From: UBA2965 sp036526135
GTDB lineage: Bacteria > Pseudomonadota > Gammaproteobacteria > Pseudomonadales > Azotimanducaceae
Reading direction: 5' to 3'
Assembly: GCA_036526135.1 (NCBI GenBank)
Contig: DATCZA010000038.1
Coordinates: 1-55,721 of the forward strand
DNA: 55,721 bases
The notes under the pieces are model-generated. The model was not told the origin of the DNA and did not search any database. It saw nothing but the letters and a program-made list of their open reading frames with translations. A program made the position numbers and the translations under genes. Shown in pieces: positions 1-9,353 of this stretch; within the stretch, counting starts at the first letter, position 1; each line of letters opens with the position of its first letter.

Positions 1-1162
1 CGCCGCCGATCGCGGAAAGATTTTCCTGATTGTCGTACGTCATGCGCAGCTCCTGGGAGAAATGCTCTGCCTCATCGCGCACGCCGTTCTCGCCGAGCTG
101 GTTCGGGCCGAAATCGAAGTCGATGTAGATCTCGCGCTCCACGTCGTTGTACCCGGTGACCGACGTCAACGAGAACCGCTCCCAATCCTTGACGATGGTC
201 AGCGACGTGCCCCAGGTTTCCACGTCCTCGTAGCCGTCGTTGTTGACGTTCACCCGATAGGGATCCGGATCGTCCGCAAAGCCGTTGAAACCCGAAAAAT
301 CCTGGACCGCATTGGTGAGGTCGATCTGCCCGTCGGGAAACCGCTCGTACTGGAAGCTCTCGTTGAGCAGGACCTGACCTTTGCCGATCCGCTGGGTCGA
401 GCTGTTCTCGAACATGTGGAACGTCAGCGTCGCGGTCAGGGTGTCATCGGGGGTGAACACGACAACCGCACGCCCGGCCTGGTTGTCGATGTCGTTCACG
501 CGCTTCCCATCATAGAGGTTCTTCGCCACCCCATCCCGTGAGTTGCTGGTAATGGCGATGCGCGCGGCCAGCTTGTCCTGAATGATGGGGAAGCTGACGC
601 CACCCTCGAACGACAGCAGGTCATAGTCTCCCGCAGAGAAAGTCATGTTGGCTTCGAACTCGTCGCCCGGCTTGCGCGAGATCATGTTGATCGCACCGCC
701 CGTGGTGTTCTTGCCGTACAGAGTGCCCTGGGGGCCCCGCAGCACCTCGAGACGCTCCAAGTCGAACATCTGCCCGAGCCGGCCGGCCGGCGCCTGCAGG
801 AAGACGTCGTCGATGTGCACCGCCACACCGCTGTCGATGTTGGGGTTGAAATCGCCGCCGTTGCCGATGCCCCGAAGGGAGATGAAGGGATTCGACGCCG
901 CGAACGGCGTGCTGATGTTCAGATTCGGCACGTGGTTGGCCACATCCATGATGTGATCGAACGCGTACTCCTCGAGCGCCCGCTGATCAAAGGCCGACAC
1001 CGCGATCGGGACCTCCTGCAGGCTCTGCGCCCGCTTCTGCGCGGTGACGATCACTTCCTCGATGGCCAGGCTCTCGCTTTCGGCCAGCACTTGGCTTGCC
1101 GACAGAACGCCGGCCAGAACGCCGGCCAGAACGGCAAACGGTATTGGAATGCATGTCCTCAT
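1..1162 (-). CDS. TonB-dependent receptor, N-terminal part (cut by window edge)
   Basis: Outer-membrane active-transport receptor; the visible 387 residues hold a signal peptide, a TonB-box-like segment (IEEVIVTAQKR), the plug domain and the first barrel strands. Plug hallmarks are visible: ISLRGIGNGGDFNPNID, then LERLEVLRGPQGTLYGKNTTGGAINM. The start at 1162 is preceded by GGAGAG at a good distance. The C-terminal barrel lies outside the window, so substrate and integrity cannot be judged. The signal peptide is built on a 12-bp tandem repeat (separate entry). An aldehyde dehydrogenase gene lies 160 bp upstream on the same strand. This receptor type is common in degraders of hydrophobic compounds as well as in siderophore uptake; I cannot decide between them. 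Confidence 0.9.
   Translation of the reverse strand, partial: MRTCIPIPFAVLAGVLAGVLSASQVLAESESLAIEEVIVTAQKRAQSLQEVPIAVSAFDQRALEEYAFDHIMDVANHVPNLNISTPFAASNPFISLRGIGNGGDFNPNIDSGVAVHIDDVFLQAPAGRLGQMFDLERLEVLRGPQGTLYGKNTTGGAINMISRKPGDEFEANMTFSAGDYDLLSFEGGVSFPIIQDKLAARIAITSNSRDGVAKNLYDGKRVNDIDNQAGRAVVVFTPDDTLTATLTFHMFENSSTQRIGKGQVLLNESFQYERFPDGQIDLTNAVQDFSGFNGFADDPDPYRVNVNNDGYEDVETWGTSLTIVKDWERFSLTSVTGYNDVEREIYIDFDFGPNQLGENGVRDEAEHFSQELRMTYDNQENLSAIGG
1103..1135 (-). repeat. 12-bp tandem repeat in signal-peptide codons
   Basis: The unit CAGAACGCCGGC (plus-strand view) occurs twice back to back, followed by a third partial copy. It encodes the repeated hydrophobic core LAGVLAGVL of the receptor's signal peptide. 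A multiple of three keeps the frame if the copy number changes. Confidence 0.8.
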
Positions 1163-1322
1163 CTATCTCTCCACTGATTTTCTTGATTTAGGCATTCATC
1201 GACCGACGAGGTCGGGACCTCGCCTGGGCGATGATGCAGCTTCCCCGCAGCTGCGCTTTGCTTAACGCCGGTCTGGCTCTATGCAAGCCAGCCCGGCGCC
1301 TCTGCTGAGCATGTTACCCCAT

Positions 1323-2741
1323 TTATGTCTGCATGGATTTCAGCTCGACGTACTCCGCCAGGCCGTGGGGACCGAGCTCGCGCCCGTTGCCCGACTGCTT
1401 GTATCCGCCAAAGGGTGCCGCCACGTTGAACGCGCCACCGTTGACCGACACCTGCCCCGTGCGGATCTGCCGTGCGACCGCCTTGGCCCGCTCGGGATCG
1501 CCAGAGTCCACCGCGCCGGACAGGCCGAAGACGGTGTCGTTGGCTATCTCGACCGCCTCTTCTTCGGAGTCGTAAGGAATGATGCAGAGCACCGGACCGA
1601 ATATCTCTTCCTGGGCGATGGTCATGTCGTTGCGGACGTCCGCGAAGATCGTCGGTTTCACGAAGTAGCCGGCGTTGCGCCCATCGGGCATTTCCGTGCC
1701 GCCCGTGACCAGAGTTGCGCCTTCCTCGATGCCCTTTTCGATGTACGCCCGCACGGAGTCGAACTGCGACTTGGAAGCCACGGGCCCCATGGTCACCCCT
1801 TCCTCGAAAGCGCCACCGACCACCACGGATTCCGCTGCCGCCTTGGCCGCCGCGATGGCTTCATCCTGCTTCCCACGGGGCACGATGAGCCGGCTGAGCG
1901 CGGCGCAGACCTGCCCGCTGTTGAAGCAGATGCCACCAGCCGCCCGGGCGGCGGTAGCCGAGATGTCCGCATCCTCCAGGGCAACCAGGGGCGACTTGCC
2001 ACCAAGTTCCTGGCACACGCGCTTGACGGTTCCCGCTGCGAGCTGGGCGACCCGAATGCCGGCTTCCGTGGATCCCGTGATGGAGACCAGGTCCACGTCC
2101 GGATGCGTGCACATGGCCTCTCCGACCGTCCTGCCGGGACCCGTGATCAGGTTGAACACACCGGCCGGCACGCCGATCTCCTCGATCATCTCAGCCAGAA
2201 AGTAGGCCGTCAGCGGCGTGTCGGAACTGGGCTTGACCACCACGGTGCAGCCGGCCGCCAGAGCCGGCGCCAGCTTGGCGACGATCTGATGAAGCGGGAA
2301 GTTCCACGGGGTGATGAAGGCGCAAACCCCGATGGGTTCCTTGACGACGATGGAGTTGCCGATCTGCTCCTCCTTCTCCATCTCGAAGGGTATTTCCTTG
2401 TACGAGCTCATCACCCCGATGCCCAGCCCACCGTGGGTGGCGATGCTCGCCTGCAGCGGGGTGCCCAGCTCACGGGCGCAGAGCTCGCCGATCTTGGCCA
2501 TGTTCTCGGTAATCTTGTCCGCCAGCTTCCCGATGATCTCGGAACGCTCGGCGGCCGACGATCGCGACCAGGTCTTGAAAGCCGCCTTTGCCGCGGCCAC
2601 CGCCGCGTCGACGTCGACGTCGTCGCCCGACGGCACGACGCCGCAGACTTCCTCCGTGGACGGATCGATGACCTCGATGGTCCCGGTCCCGTGAGGCGCG
2701 ACCCACTCACCGTTGATGTAAAACTTGTCGTAAGTCTGCAT
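1323..2741 (-). CDS. Aldehyde dehydrogenase family protein (NAD(P)+-dependent)
   Basis: Oxidises an aldehyde to a carboxylic acid. All family landmarks are present, numbered from the chosen start: Asn147 in TPWNF, Lys170 in VVKPS, the general base Glu245 in CQELGGKSP and the nucleophile Cys279 in NSGQVCAALSR. An in-frame ATG at 2747 directly abuts AGGAG; the ATG at 2741 has AGGAG six bases upstream and is the better start, giving 472 residues, normal for the family. The sequence continues to the C-terminal motif PFGGYKQSGNGRELG. It stands alone, between the cus operon and the TonB receptor, both on the same strand. The substrate cannot be read from the sequence. Confidence 0.93.
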   Translation of the reverse strand: MQTYDKFYINGEWVAPHGTGTIEVIDPSTEEVCGVVPSGDDVDVDAAVAAAKAAFKTWSRSSAAERSEIIGKLADKITENMAKIGELCARELGTPLQASIATHGGLGIGVMSSYKEIPFEMEKEEQIGNSIVVKEPIGVCAFITPWNFPLHQIVAKLAPALAAGCTVVVKPSSDTPLTAYFLAEMIEEIGVPAGVFNLITGPGRTVGEAMCTHPDVDLVSITGSTEAGIRVAQLAAGTVKRVCQELGGKSPLVALEDADISATAARAAGGICFNSGQVCAALSRLIVPRGKQDEAIAAAKAAAESVVVGGAFEEGVTMGPVASKSQFDSVRAYIEKGIEEGATLVTGGTEMPDGRNAGYFVKPTIFADVRNDMTIAQEEIFGPVLCIIPYDSEEEAVEIANDTVFGLSGAVDSGDPERAKAVARQIRTGQVSVNGGAFNVAAPFGGYKQSGNGRELGPHGLAEYVELKSMQT

Positions 2742-2815
2742 ATTCATCTCCTACTTGGTATCTGCAGTGCTCAGCATGGGCCGTGGATTGAAAGCCCCCG
2801 ATTCCCCCGAACCTT

Positions 2816-2837
2816 CGGCGGCCCCAGATTGCCGCCG
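2816..2837 (-). terminator. Possible hairpin downstream of cusA
   Basis: CGGCGGC and GCCGCCG form a perfect 7-bp stem around an 8-base loop, 42 bp beyond the cusA stop codon. No U-tract follows on the minus strand, so an intrinsic terminator is only possible. The rest of the 137-bp gap shows nothing clear except the ribosome binding site of the aldehyde dehydrogenase. Confidence 0.3.
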
Positions 2838-2878
2838 CACCCCTGATCTCAACATGATGCCATGGCGGTTGTAAACAG

Positions 2879-5800
2879 CTACGCCGACGACTCCGACTGC
2901 CGTGTTCCCTCGGATCCGAGGCGCTTTTCGCGATGTTGCAGAGCCAGGCTGTAGATCACCGGCAACACCAGGAGATTCAAAATCATCACGGTCAACATGC
3001 CTCCGAGCATGGGCGCCGCGATGCGATGAGTCACGTCCGACCCCGTCCCGCTGCTGAGCATGATGGGTAGCAGGCCGGCCATGGTCGAGGCCGCCGTCAT
3101 CACCACCGGACGCACCCGCTGTGCCGTGGCGGACCGGGCCGCCTCCCGGATCGCGGCAGCCGAAAGGCGGCCGCCATCACCGCGCAGACGCGCGATCTCC
3201 GCGTCGATGAAGCTCAGCACCAGAACCCCGATCTCGGCGGCCATGCCTGCCAGGGCGATGAAGCCCACAGCGACGGCAACCGATAGGTTGTAGCCGAGGG
3301 CGAATGTCAGCCACACCCCGCCGATGAGTCCGAACGGGATGGAAAGCATCACCACGGCCGGTGCGAGCACGTTGCGGAAGTGACCGTAGAGAAGGAGAAA
3401 AATGGCCAGCAGGGTCACCGGGACAAGAATCTGCAGGCGGGTACGCGCTCGCTCCATGTACTCGTACTGTCCGGACCAGCGGATGGTGTAGCCGGCTGGG
3501 ATCGCGACCTGCTGGGCTACCAGCCGTTGGGCCTTGGCGACGAAGCCGCCGATGTCGGAGGTCCTCGGGTCCACGTAAATCCAGGCGTTGGGACGTCCAT
3601 TTTCGCTCTTGATCACCGGCGCGCCCCGGTTCATGGAGATATCCGCCACCGCCTCGAGCGGGATCTGCACCCCGGTGGGCGTGGCGATGAGCACCCGGCG
3701 CAGCGCGTCCGGCGTATCGCGGAGCTCCCGAGGGTAACGCACGTTCACCGGGTAGCGCTCCAGGCCCTCCACCGTCGCCGTGACGTTCATGCCTCCTATT
3801 GCGCTCTGGATGACGTCCTGCACGTCGCCCACCGTCAACCCGTAGCGGGCGGCTTGAGTCCGGTCGATGTCGAAGTCCATGTAGTAGCCGCCCACGGCAC
3901 GATCGCCAAAGGCTGAAAGGGTCTCCGGCATGGAACTCATGACGATCTCGATCTCCTGGGAGAGGCGCTGCAACACTTCCAGGTCGGGGCCGGATACCTT
4001 GATGCCCACAGGGGTTTTGATGCCGGTGGACAGCATGTCGATCCTCGCCTTTATGGGCATGGTCCAGCTGTTGGCCAGGCCGGGCAGCTTCAGCTCGCGG
4101 TCCATCTCGTCGATGAGTTCTCGCGTGGTCTTGGTGGGATCGGGCCACTCGCGGCGCGGCTTGAGCCGAATCGTGGTTTCGAACATCGCCAGGGGCGCTG
4201 GATCCGTGGCCGTCTCCGCACGACCGGCTTTCCCGAAGACCTGCCCGACCTCGGGAAACTCGCGAAGGATACGGTCGGTCTGCTGGAGCAGTTCCCTGGC
4301 CTTGGAGATGGAGACTCCGGGAAACGTGGTGGGCATGTAGAGAATGTCCCCCTCATCCAGCGGCGGCATGAATTCCGACCCGAGACGCGAGAACGGCACC
4401 CACGTGAGCGCCAGCAGCAAGCCGGCCATCACCACCGTCGCCCAGCGCCAGCGCATGGCCAAACCCAGCAGCGGCGTGTGGAGACGGTGCAGCCATCGGT
4501 TGATGGGGTTGGATTCCTCCGGCCGAATACGCCCTCTGACCAGATAGCCCATGAGCACGGGTACCAGCGTAATGGCCAGGATCGCTGCGCCCGCCATCGC
4601 GTAGGTCGCCGTGAAAGCCAGCGGGCTGAATAACCGCCCTTCCTGGGCCTGCATCGAGAATACCGGCAGAAAGGCCACGGTGATCACGAGCAGCGAGAAG
4701 AACAGGGCCGGACCAACCTCGCGAGCCGCTGCGCCCACGGCTTGCCATCGCTCGGCCGATGAGAGCTCGGCACCCTTGCGCTCGGCGTCGCGGGCCATGT
4801 GTTTGTGCGCGTTCTCAACCATGACGATCGCCCCATCCACCATGGCACCGATGGTGATCGCGATCCCTCCAAGGGACATGATGTTGGCGTTCAGGCCATG
4901 CCAGCGCATCAGCAGGAAAGCAATGAGCACGCCCAGCGGGAGGATCAAGACGGCCACCATCGCCGACCTTGCATGGGCCAGAAAGACGATCACCACCAAG
5001 CTGACGATGACGATCTCGATGAGCAGCGACCGGCTGAGGGTATCCACCGCCCGATCGATAAGATCCCCGCGGTCATAGACCGTCACGATCTCCACACCTT
5101 CCGGGAGACCGGCCCTGAGCTCATCGAGCCGTTGGCGCACGCCTTCGATGGTGGCGCGCGCATTTTCCCCATAACGCATCACCACGATGCCGCCCACCAC
5201 TTCGCCGTCTCCATCCAGATCCACCAGCCCACGCCTGAGCTCGGGCCCTATCTGAATCCGCGCCACATCCCCAAGGCGGATGGGCGTACCGCCCGGATCC
5301 GCGGCCACCGGTATCGACCCGAGGTCCTCCAGAGATCGAATGTAGCCCAGGCCCCGCACCATGTACTCGGTCTCGGAGATTTCCAATAGCCGCCCGCCCA
5401 CATCGTTGTTCGAACGTTGAATGGCCTGCTTGATTTTCGACAGCGGGATACCAAGGGCCATGAGCGCGTTGGGGTCCACCTCCACCTGGTACTGCTTGAC
5501 AAACCCGCCAACGGAAGCAACCTCCGCAACGCCAGGCACGGTCTGCAGCGGATAGCGCAGATACCAGTCCTGAAGAGACCTGAGCTGCGCCAGATCGTGG
5601 CGGCCGGACCGATCCACCAGGGCGTACTCGTATATCCAGCCCACGCCCGTCGCATCAGGGCCAAGCGCGGGGTTGACGCCGGCCGGCAGGCGGCCGCTGA
5701 CGTAGTTGAGCGACTCCAGAACTCTGGATCTCGCCCAGTACATGTCGGTGCCGTCTTCGAATATCACGTAGACGAAAGACAAGCCGAAGAAAGAGTATCC

Positions 5801-6049
5801 GCGGACCACGCGGGCCTTGGGAACGGCGAGCATCGCTGTGGTGAGCGGGTAGGTCACCTGATCTTCCACGACCTGGGGCGCCTGTCCGGGATAGTCGGTA
5901 AACACGATCACCTGCACGTCGGACAGGTCGGGAATGGCATCCACGGGCACGGTGAGGTAGGCCCATGTACCCGCACCGGCGAGGATGAGCGCTCCGAGCA
6001 GAACTATTAAACGCTCGCCGATCGCCCCATCGATGATGCGCGCGATCAC
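2879..6049 (-). CDS. cusA: CusA-type heavy-metal efflux RND permease (Cu+/Ag+)
   Basis: Inner-membrane proton-driven pump of the HME-RND class. Its 1056 residues match the family length. The proton-relay aspartate is Asp405 in GAMVDGAIVMVENAHKH, at the same number as in E. coli CusA. The three methionines that bind Cu(I)/Ag(I) in E. coli CusA (M573, M623, M672) have counterparts at Met572 (ILYMPTT), Met622 (APLAMFETT) and Met672 (KARIDMLSTG), which argues for monovalent copper or silver rather than Zn/Co/Cd. The gene overlaps the end of cusB by 4 bp (ATGA), so the two are translationally coupled. It is the last gene of the cusC-cusB-cusA operon. Confidence 0.95.
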   Translation of the reverse strand: MIARIIDGAIGERLIVLLGALILAGAGTWAYLTVPVDAIPDLSDVQVIVFTDYPGQAPQVVEDQVTYPLTTAMLAVPKARVVRGYSFFGLSFVYVIFEDGTDMYWARSRVLESLNYVSGRLPAGVNPALGPDATGVGWIYEYALVDRSGRHDLAQLRSLQDWYLRYPLQTVPGVAEVASVGGFVKQYQVEVDPNALMALGIPLSKIKQAIQRSNNDVGGRLLEISETEYMVRGLGYIRSLEDLGSIPVAADPGGTPIRLGDVARIQIGPELRRGLVDLDGDGEVVGGIVVMRYGENARATIEGVRQRLDELRAGLPEGVEIVTVYDRGDLIDRAVDTLSRSLLIEIVIVSLVVIVFLAHARSAMVAVLILPLGVLIAFLLMRWHGLNANIMSLGGIAITIGAMVDGAIVMVENAHKHMARDAERKGAELSSAERWQAVGAAAREVGPALFFSLLVITVAFLPVFSMQAQEGRLFSPLAFTATYAMAGAAILAITLVPVLMGYLVRGRIRPEESNPINRWLHRLHTPLLGLAMRWRWATVVMAGLLLALTWVPFSRLGSEFMPPLDEGDILYMPTTFPGVSISKARELLQQTDRILREFPEVGQVFGKAGRAETATDPAPLAMFETTIRLKPRREWPDPTKTTRELIDEMDRELKLPGLANSWTMPIKARIDMLSTGIKTPVGIKVSGPDLEVLQRLSQEIEIVMSSMPETLSAFGDRAVGGYYMDFDIDRTQAARYGLTVGDVQDVIQSAIGGMNVTATVEGLERYPVNVRYPRELRDTPDALRRVLIATPTGVQIPLEAVADISMNRGAPVIKSENGRPNAWIYVDPRTSDIGGFVAKAQRLVAQQVAIPAGYTIRWSGQYEYMERARTRLQILVPVTLLAIFLLLYGHFRNVLAPAVVMLSIPFGLIGGVWLTFALGYNLSVAVAVGFIALAGMAAEIGVLVLSFIDAEIARLRGDGGRLSAAAIREAARSATAQRVRPVVMTAASTMAGLLPIMLSSGTGSDVTHRIAAPMLGGMLTVMILNLLVLPVIYSLALQHREKRLGSEGTRQSESSA

Positions 6050-7389
6050 GGCGACGCTCCACGGTCATGCCCGCCGTGGTGATGGTCGTGATCGCCGACT
6101 CCGTCGGGCGACGACGCTTCATCACCCGGGCGCGCCATCATCTTCGCAGCAGCCTCGCGGAGCTTGGATTCCGAATCGATCAGAAACTGGCCGGACGTGA
6201 CCACTTCCTCGCCCTCGGCAAGCCCTTCGAGAACACTGACTCGACCCTCGGACTCCACCCCGAGCTCGACCACCCGCGGCTCAAAGCGGCCGGGCGCACG
6301 CACGACGAACACCTGATTGGTCAGACCCGAGCGGACGACCGCCTCCGCGGGAATGACCAGCGCGTTGGGCTCCGTCGACGTACGGATGAGCACGTCGGCG
6401 AACATCTCCGGTCTCAGAAGCCGGTCCGGGTTGTCGAAAACCAGGCGCGCCTTGACCGTTCGGGTCTTCGCTTCCGCATAGGGGTATATGTAGTCCAGCA
6501 ACCCCCCGAATGTCTCTCCCGGCAGCGCTCCCAGCGTCATCTCGACCGCATCGCCCACCCGAACCCAGGGCAGATCGTGCTCGAACACGTCGGCGTAAAC
6601 CCACACCCGGGAGAGATCGGCAATCACGTAGAGCTCGGTCATGGGCGTCACGTGCTGACCCTGGCGGGCCCCGATCTTCAGGACCACGCCTTCAGCAGGC
6701 GAGTGAATGTGCAGCGACTTCTGCGGGACGCGGGATTTTTCCAGCTCGACGATCTGATGCTCCGGCACGTCCAGCAGCTCGAGCCGGGCACGGGAACTCG
6801 CGACGAGATCGGCCGCGCCGCGACTGATGTCGGGAATGGGGCTGTCGTTGAGCGACTCGTAGTTCCTGAGCGCAAGCACGTATTCCTGCTGGCTGGCCAC
6901 CAGGCGCGGCGAGTACACGCTCAACAGCATGGTGTCCTCACTGACCTGAGCACCGGTGGTGTCCACGTACATTTCCTCGACCCAACCTTCGACCTTGGGG
7001 TGCAGCCTGGCAATACTCCGCTCGTCGAAGTCGATACGGCCTAACGCGCGCACGGTGTGGCTGAGCGCGGCGCGCTGAGCGCGAGCCGTTCTGACGCCGA
7101 TGTTCTGCACGACGATGGGATCGATGGAAACCGTCCCCGCCGGGCCGGCAGCCTCCTCGTCCGCGTAAACCGGGATGTAGTCCATACCCATGGAGTCTTT
7201 CGCCGGGACCGCAGAGGTGACGGACGGGTTCATGGGGTTACGATAGAAGATGGGTTCTCGCGCCCTCCCCTCCGGCTCCAGCGGTGCCGTTTCGCTCGGT
7301 TTGCCCGCCGACAGCTCCGCGAAGAAGTAGCCCGCGCCCACCCCGCCGGCGAGCGCCACAATCATCAGCAGCAGAAATTTCTTACCCAC
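6046..7389 (-). CDS. cusB: CusB-type periplasmic adaptor (membrane fusion protein)
   Basis: Links the CusA pump to the outer-membrane channel and can deliver metal. The 447 residues begin with a membrane anchor or signal (FLLLMIVALAGGVGAGYFF), followed at about 48-75 by the heavy-metal-binding motif FYRNPMNP...AKDSMGMDYIPVY, with Met53, Met67 and Met69 as likely ligands. Lipoyl/barrel-sandwich, helical hairpin and beta-barrel regions follow. The C-terminus is histidine-rich (DHDHHHGGHD), a second likely metal site. It overlaps cusA by 4 bp downstream and cusC by 8 bp upstream. Function follows from family and context. Confidence 0.93.
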   Translation of the reverse strand: MGKKFLLLMIVALAGGVGAGYFFAELSAGKPSETAPLEPEGRAREPIFYRNPMNPSVTSAVPAKDSMGMDYIPVYADEEAAGPAGTVSIDPIVVQNIGVRTARAQRAALSHTVRALGRIDFDERSIARLHPKVEGWVEEMYVDTTGAQVSEDTMLLSVYSPRLVASQQEYVLALRNYESLNDSPIPDISRGAADLVASSRARLELLDVPEHQIVELEKSRVPQKSLHIHSPAEGVVLKIGARQGQHVTPMTELYVIADLSRVWVYADVFEHDLPWVRVGDAVEMTLGALPGETFGGLLDYIYPYAEAKTRTVKARLVFDNPDRLLRPEMFADVLIRTSTEPNALVIPAEAVVRSGLTNQVFVVRAPGRFEPRVVELGVESEGRVSVLEGLAEGEEVVTSGQFLIDSESKLREAAAKMMARPGDEASSPDGVGDHDHHHGGHDRGASP

Positions 7390-8689
7390 CTCGCACCTCC
7401 TCGCCCACCGCGGCGCTCAACCGCGCGACGGCCTGATTCGCCAGAGTGACCGCTTTCCAGTACAGCGTTTCGTAGTTGTAGAGCGTGACCTGGCTGCGCA
7501 CGAGATTCAGAAAATCGACCTCGCCGACCTGATAACCGGCCAGCATCGACTGCACCGTCTGGCGCGCCTGAGGAATGATTCCCGAGTCGAGCAGCACCAG
7601 CTGCTCGCGGGCGCGCCGGTAGTCGGCGACCGCTTGGGAAATCTCCGCCCGCATGGCATTGACCTCGTCCTGCAGCGCGTAGCGGTGTCGATCCATCTCG
7701 CTGCGGCGCTGGCTGACTGCCTGAGCGCGCTTCCGGCTCTGGTAGATGGGCAGATTGACGCTCACCCTGAGGGTCAACAGATCCGTTCTGTCGCCACCCC
7801 CAGGCATCGGGTTCTCGCCGGATCGAGCGCCGTACGCCGCGCCCACGGTGAAATCGGGATAGTAATCTTTGCGCGCAAGCTCGAGCCTGGATTCCGCCGC
7901 GTCGATCTCGCTGCGCAGGCGCTTGAGCAGCGGACGCGATTCCGCCCCGCGCTGGTACAGCTCCTGCTGCGCGACGAGATCCGGAAAGACGCCGACGGGC
8001 GTCCTGGGCAGCTCGATGGGTTGGTTGGCCGGCTGGTCCAGCAGACGGTTCAGCCTGGCAGCTTCCACGTCGCGGGCGCCATTGAGCTGGATCGCCTGGT
8101 CGAGCAGCTTTGAAAGTTCCAGCTGCGCCAGCAGGACATCCTGCTGCAGCCCACCGCCCACCTCGTAGCGGGTCTTGGCAATCTGGACAAACTGGCGCAG
8201 CAGTTCCTGGTTCCGCTGAACGATCTCCTGGGCGCGATCGAGATAGTGCAGGGTCCACCAGTTGAAGGACACGTCCCTGATCAGCCGCAGCCGGGTCTCG
8301 GCTACGCTGCTGCGAGCGGCCTCCGCCTCGTGGCTGGAAGCCGCTTCGCGCAGCGCCCGTTTGCCTGGAAACGGTATGGTCTGGCTGATCCCCACCTGCA
8401 GCTGGGTCATGGGCTCCTGGCCCACGTGGAAAGTGTCCGTGGGGAAGTTCACGGCACCGAAGCTCAGCACCGGATCAGGGAGAGTTCCCACCTGGGAGGG
8501 TATCGCAGCCATCGCTTCATAGCGCGACTGAATACCCGCCAGGTTCGGGTTCGTGCGCACCGCTCTCTCCAGGGCCAGCTCCAGCGTCAAACCCGTCCGG
8601 AGCAGATCGCCGCCGTCCTCGGAGCCTTGGGCAACACCCGCAACCGCCAGGGACGCGACCAGCCACGTCCTCATCATTCGTCGTTTCAT
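7382..8689 (-). CDS. cusC: TolC-family outer-membrane efflux protein (CusC-like)
   Basis: Forms the trimeric outer-membrane/periplasmic channel of the tripartite exporter. It has a signal peptide (WLVASLAVAGVAQG) and two repeats of long alpha-helical hairpins typical of the family, e.g. the ALERAVRTNPNLAGIQSRYEA segment near the N-terminus and a matching segment in the second half. The open frame extends to a GTG at 8698; I prefer the ATG at 8689 because GAGGG lies eight bases upstream, giving 435 residues. No lipobox cysteine is visible, unlike E. coli CusC. It overlaps cusB by 8 bp and is the first gene of the three-gene core. Confidence 0.9.
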   Translation of the reverse strand: MKRRMMRTWLVASLAVAGVAQGSEDGGDLLRTGLTLELALERAVRTNPNLAGIQSRYEAMAAIPSQVGTLPDPVLSFGAVNFPTDTFHVGQEPMTQLQVGISQTIPFPGKRALREAASSHEAEAARSSVAETRLRLIRDVSFNWWTLHYLDRAQEIVQRNQELLRQFVQIAKTRYEVGGGLQQDVLLAQLELSKLLDQAIQLNGARDVEAARLNRLLDQPANQPIELPRTPVGVFPDLVAQQELYQRGAESRPLLKRLRSEIDAAESRLELARKDYYPDFTVGAAYGARSGENPMPGGGDRTDLLTLRVSVNLPIYQSRKRAQAVSQRRSEMDRHRYALQDEVNAMRAEISQAVADYRRAREQLVLLDSGIIPQARQTVQSMLAGYQVGEVDFLNLVRSQVTLYNYETLYWKAVTLANQAVARLSAAVGEEVRGG

Positions 8690-8800
8690 CCGCCACACCC
8701 TCGTTCAGTTCACTGATGACCGAGAAATGAGCGGCACCATGCCGACTCCCAGAAGACCGCAACGGGCCATGGGAACTGGGGCGCCAGCAGCGCCGCTCGA

Positions 8801-9193
8801 TCAGCAGTCGAGGATTGGAGGACGGAATAAGGACGTGGGAGGCGCGCGGACGTGACCGCTCAGCCAGTCGGTGACGAACCGTTTCGGACCGGATCGCAGT
8901 GGCGCTTCCAGAGCACTCCCGGCGAGAAAGGACGTCGATCCCGAGGCGGCACACTCCTGGAGACACTCGTCGCAGCAATCACAGTCCGCGGCCCCGTCTT
9001 CGACGGACACCTCCCCATGGTCGCCATGATGCTCATCGTAACCGGCGTGCTCGGGACCATGACCCACATGATGCCCGGCTGCACGCGCAGGTGCTTCGCC
9101 GGCCCCCTCGCAGGAACCAGCCAACGCCGTGAGCGGCGTCGTCAGCATAAGCGCTACCAGCAGATGCGCAACAAGGGCATTCACGAGGCTCAT
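8801..9193 (-). CDS. Small secreted His/Cys-rich protein, probable metal binder
   Basis: A 130-residue protein with an N-terminal signal (ALVAHLLVALMLTTPLTALAG), a histidine-rich stretch (GHHVGHGPEHAGYDEHHGDHG, about residues 40-60) and a cysteine cluster (CDCCDECLQEC, about 71-81). The C-terminus ends in PPTSLFRPPI, a tail I associate with small CopL/DUF2946-like proteins found beside copper genes; that assignment is tentative. It lies about 110 bp upstream of cusC on the same strand and is probably the first gene of the cus operon. A periplasmic copper/silver buffer or sensor aid is the likely role. Its ribosome binding site is weak. Confidence 0.7.
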   Translation of the reverse strand: MSLVNALVAHLLVALMLTTPLTALAGSCEGAGEAPARAAGHHVGHGPEHAGYDEHHGDHGEVSVEDGAADCDCCDECLQECAASGSTSFLAGSALEAPLRSGPKRFVTDWLSGHVRAPPTSLFRPPILDC

Positions 9194-9353
9194 GAGCGAA
9201 GGCTATCGCGAGATCCCCCGCTCCACAACGCCTACACCGTGCCGTTGCCAACTGGTTCCTCTGATTGAGCAAGAGGATGGTCAAAACACCTGCCCGAGGC
9301 CCCGTCGCAACCGGTCGTGGTGTAACATCTCCGGCCACCCGATCTGCCTGGCC

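Noticed and set aside
9129..9353. 75-residue extension of the FieF frame
   Set aside because: Not similar to the family, and it would overlap the divergent His/Cys-rich gene; the 9354 start gives the normal length.
9194..9353. CueR/MerR-type operator in the cus/fieF gap
   Set aside because: I searched by eye for the ACCTTCC-type dyad and a long-spacer promoter and found none convincing.
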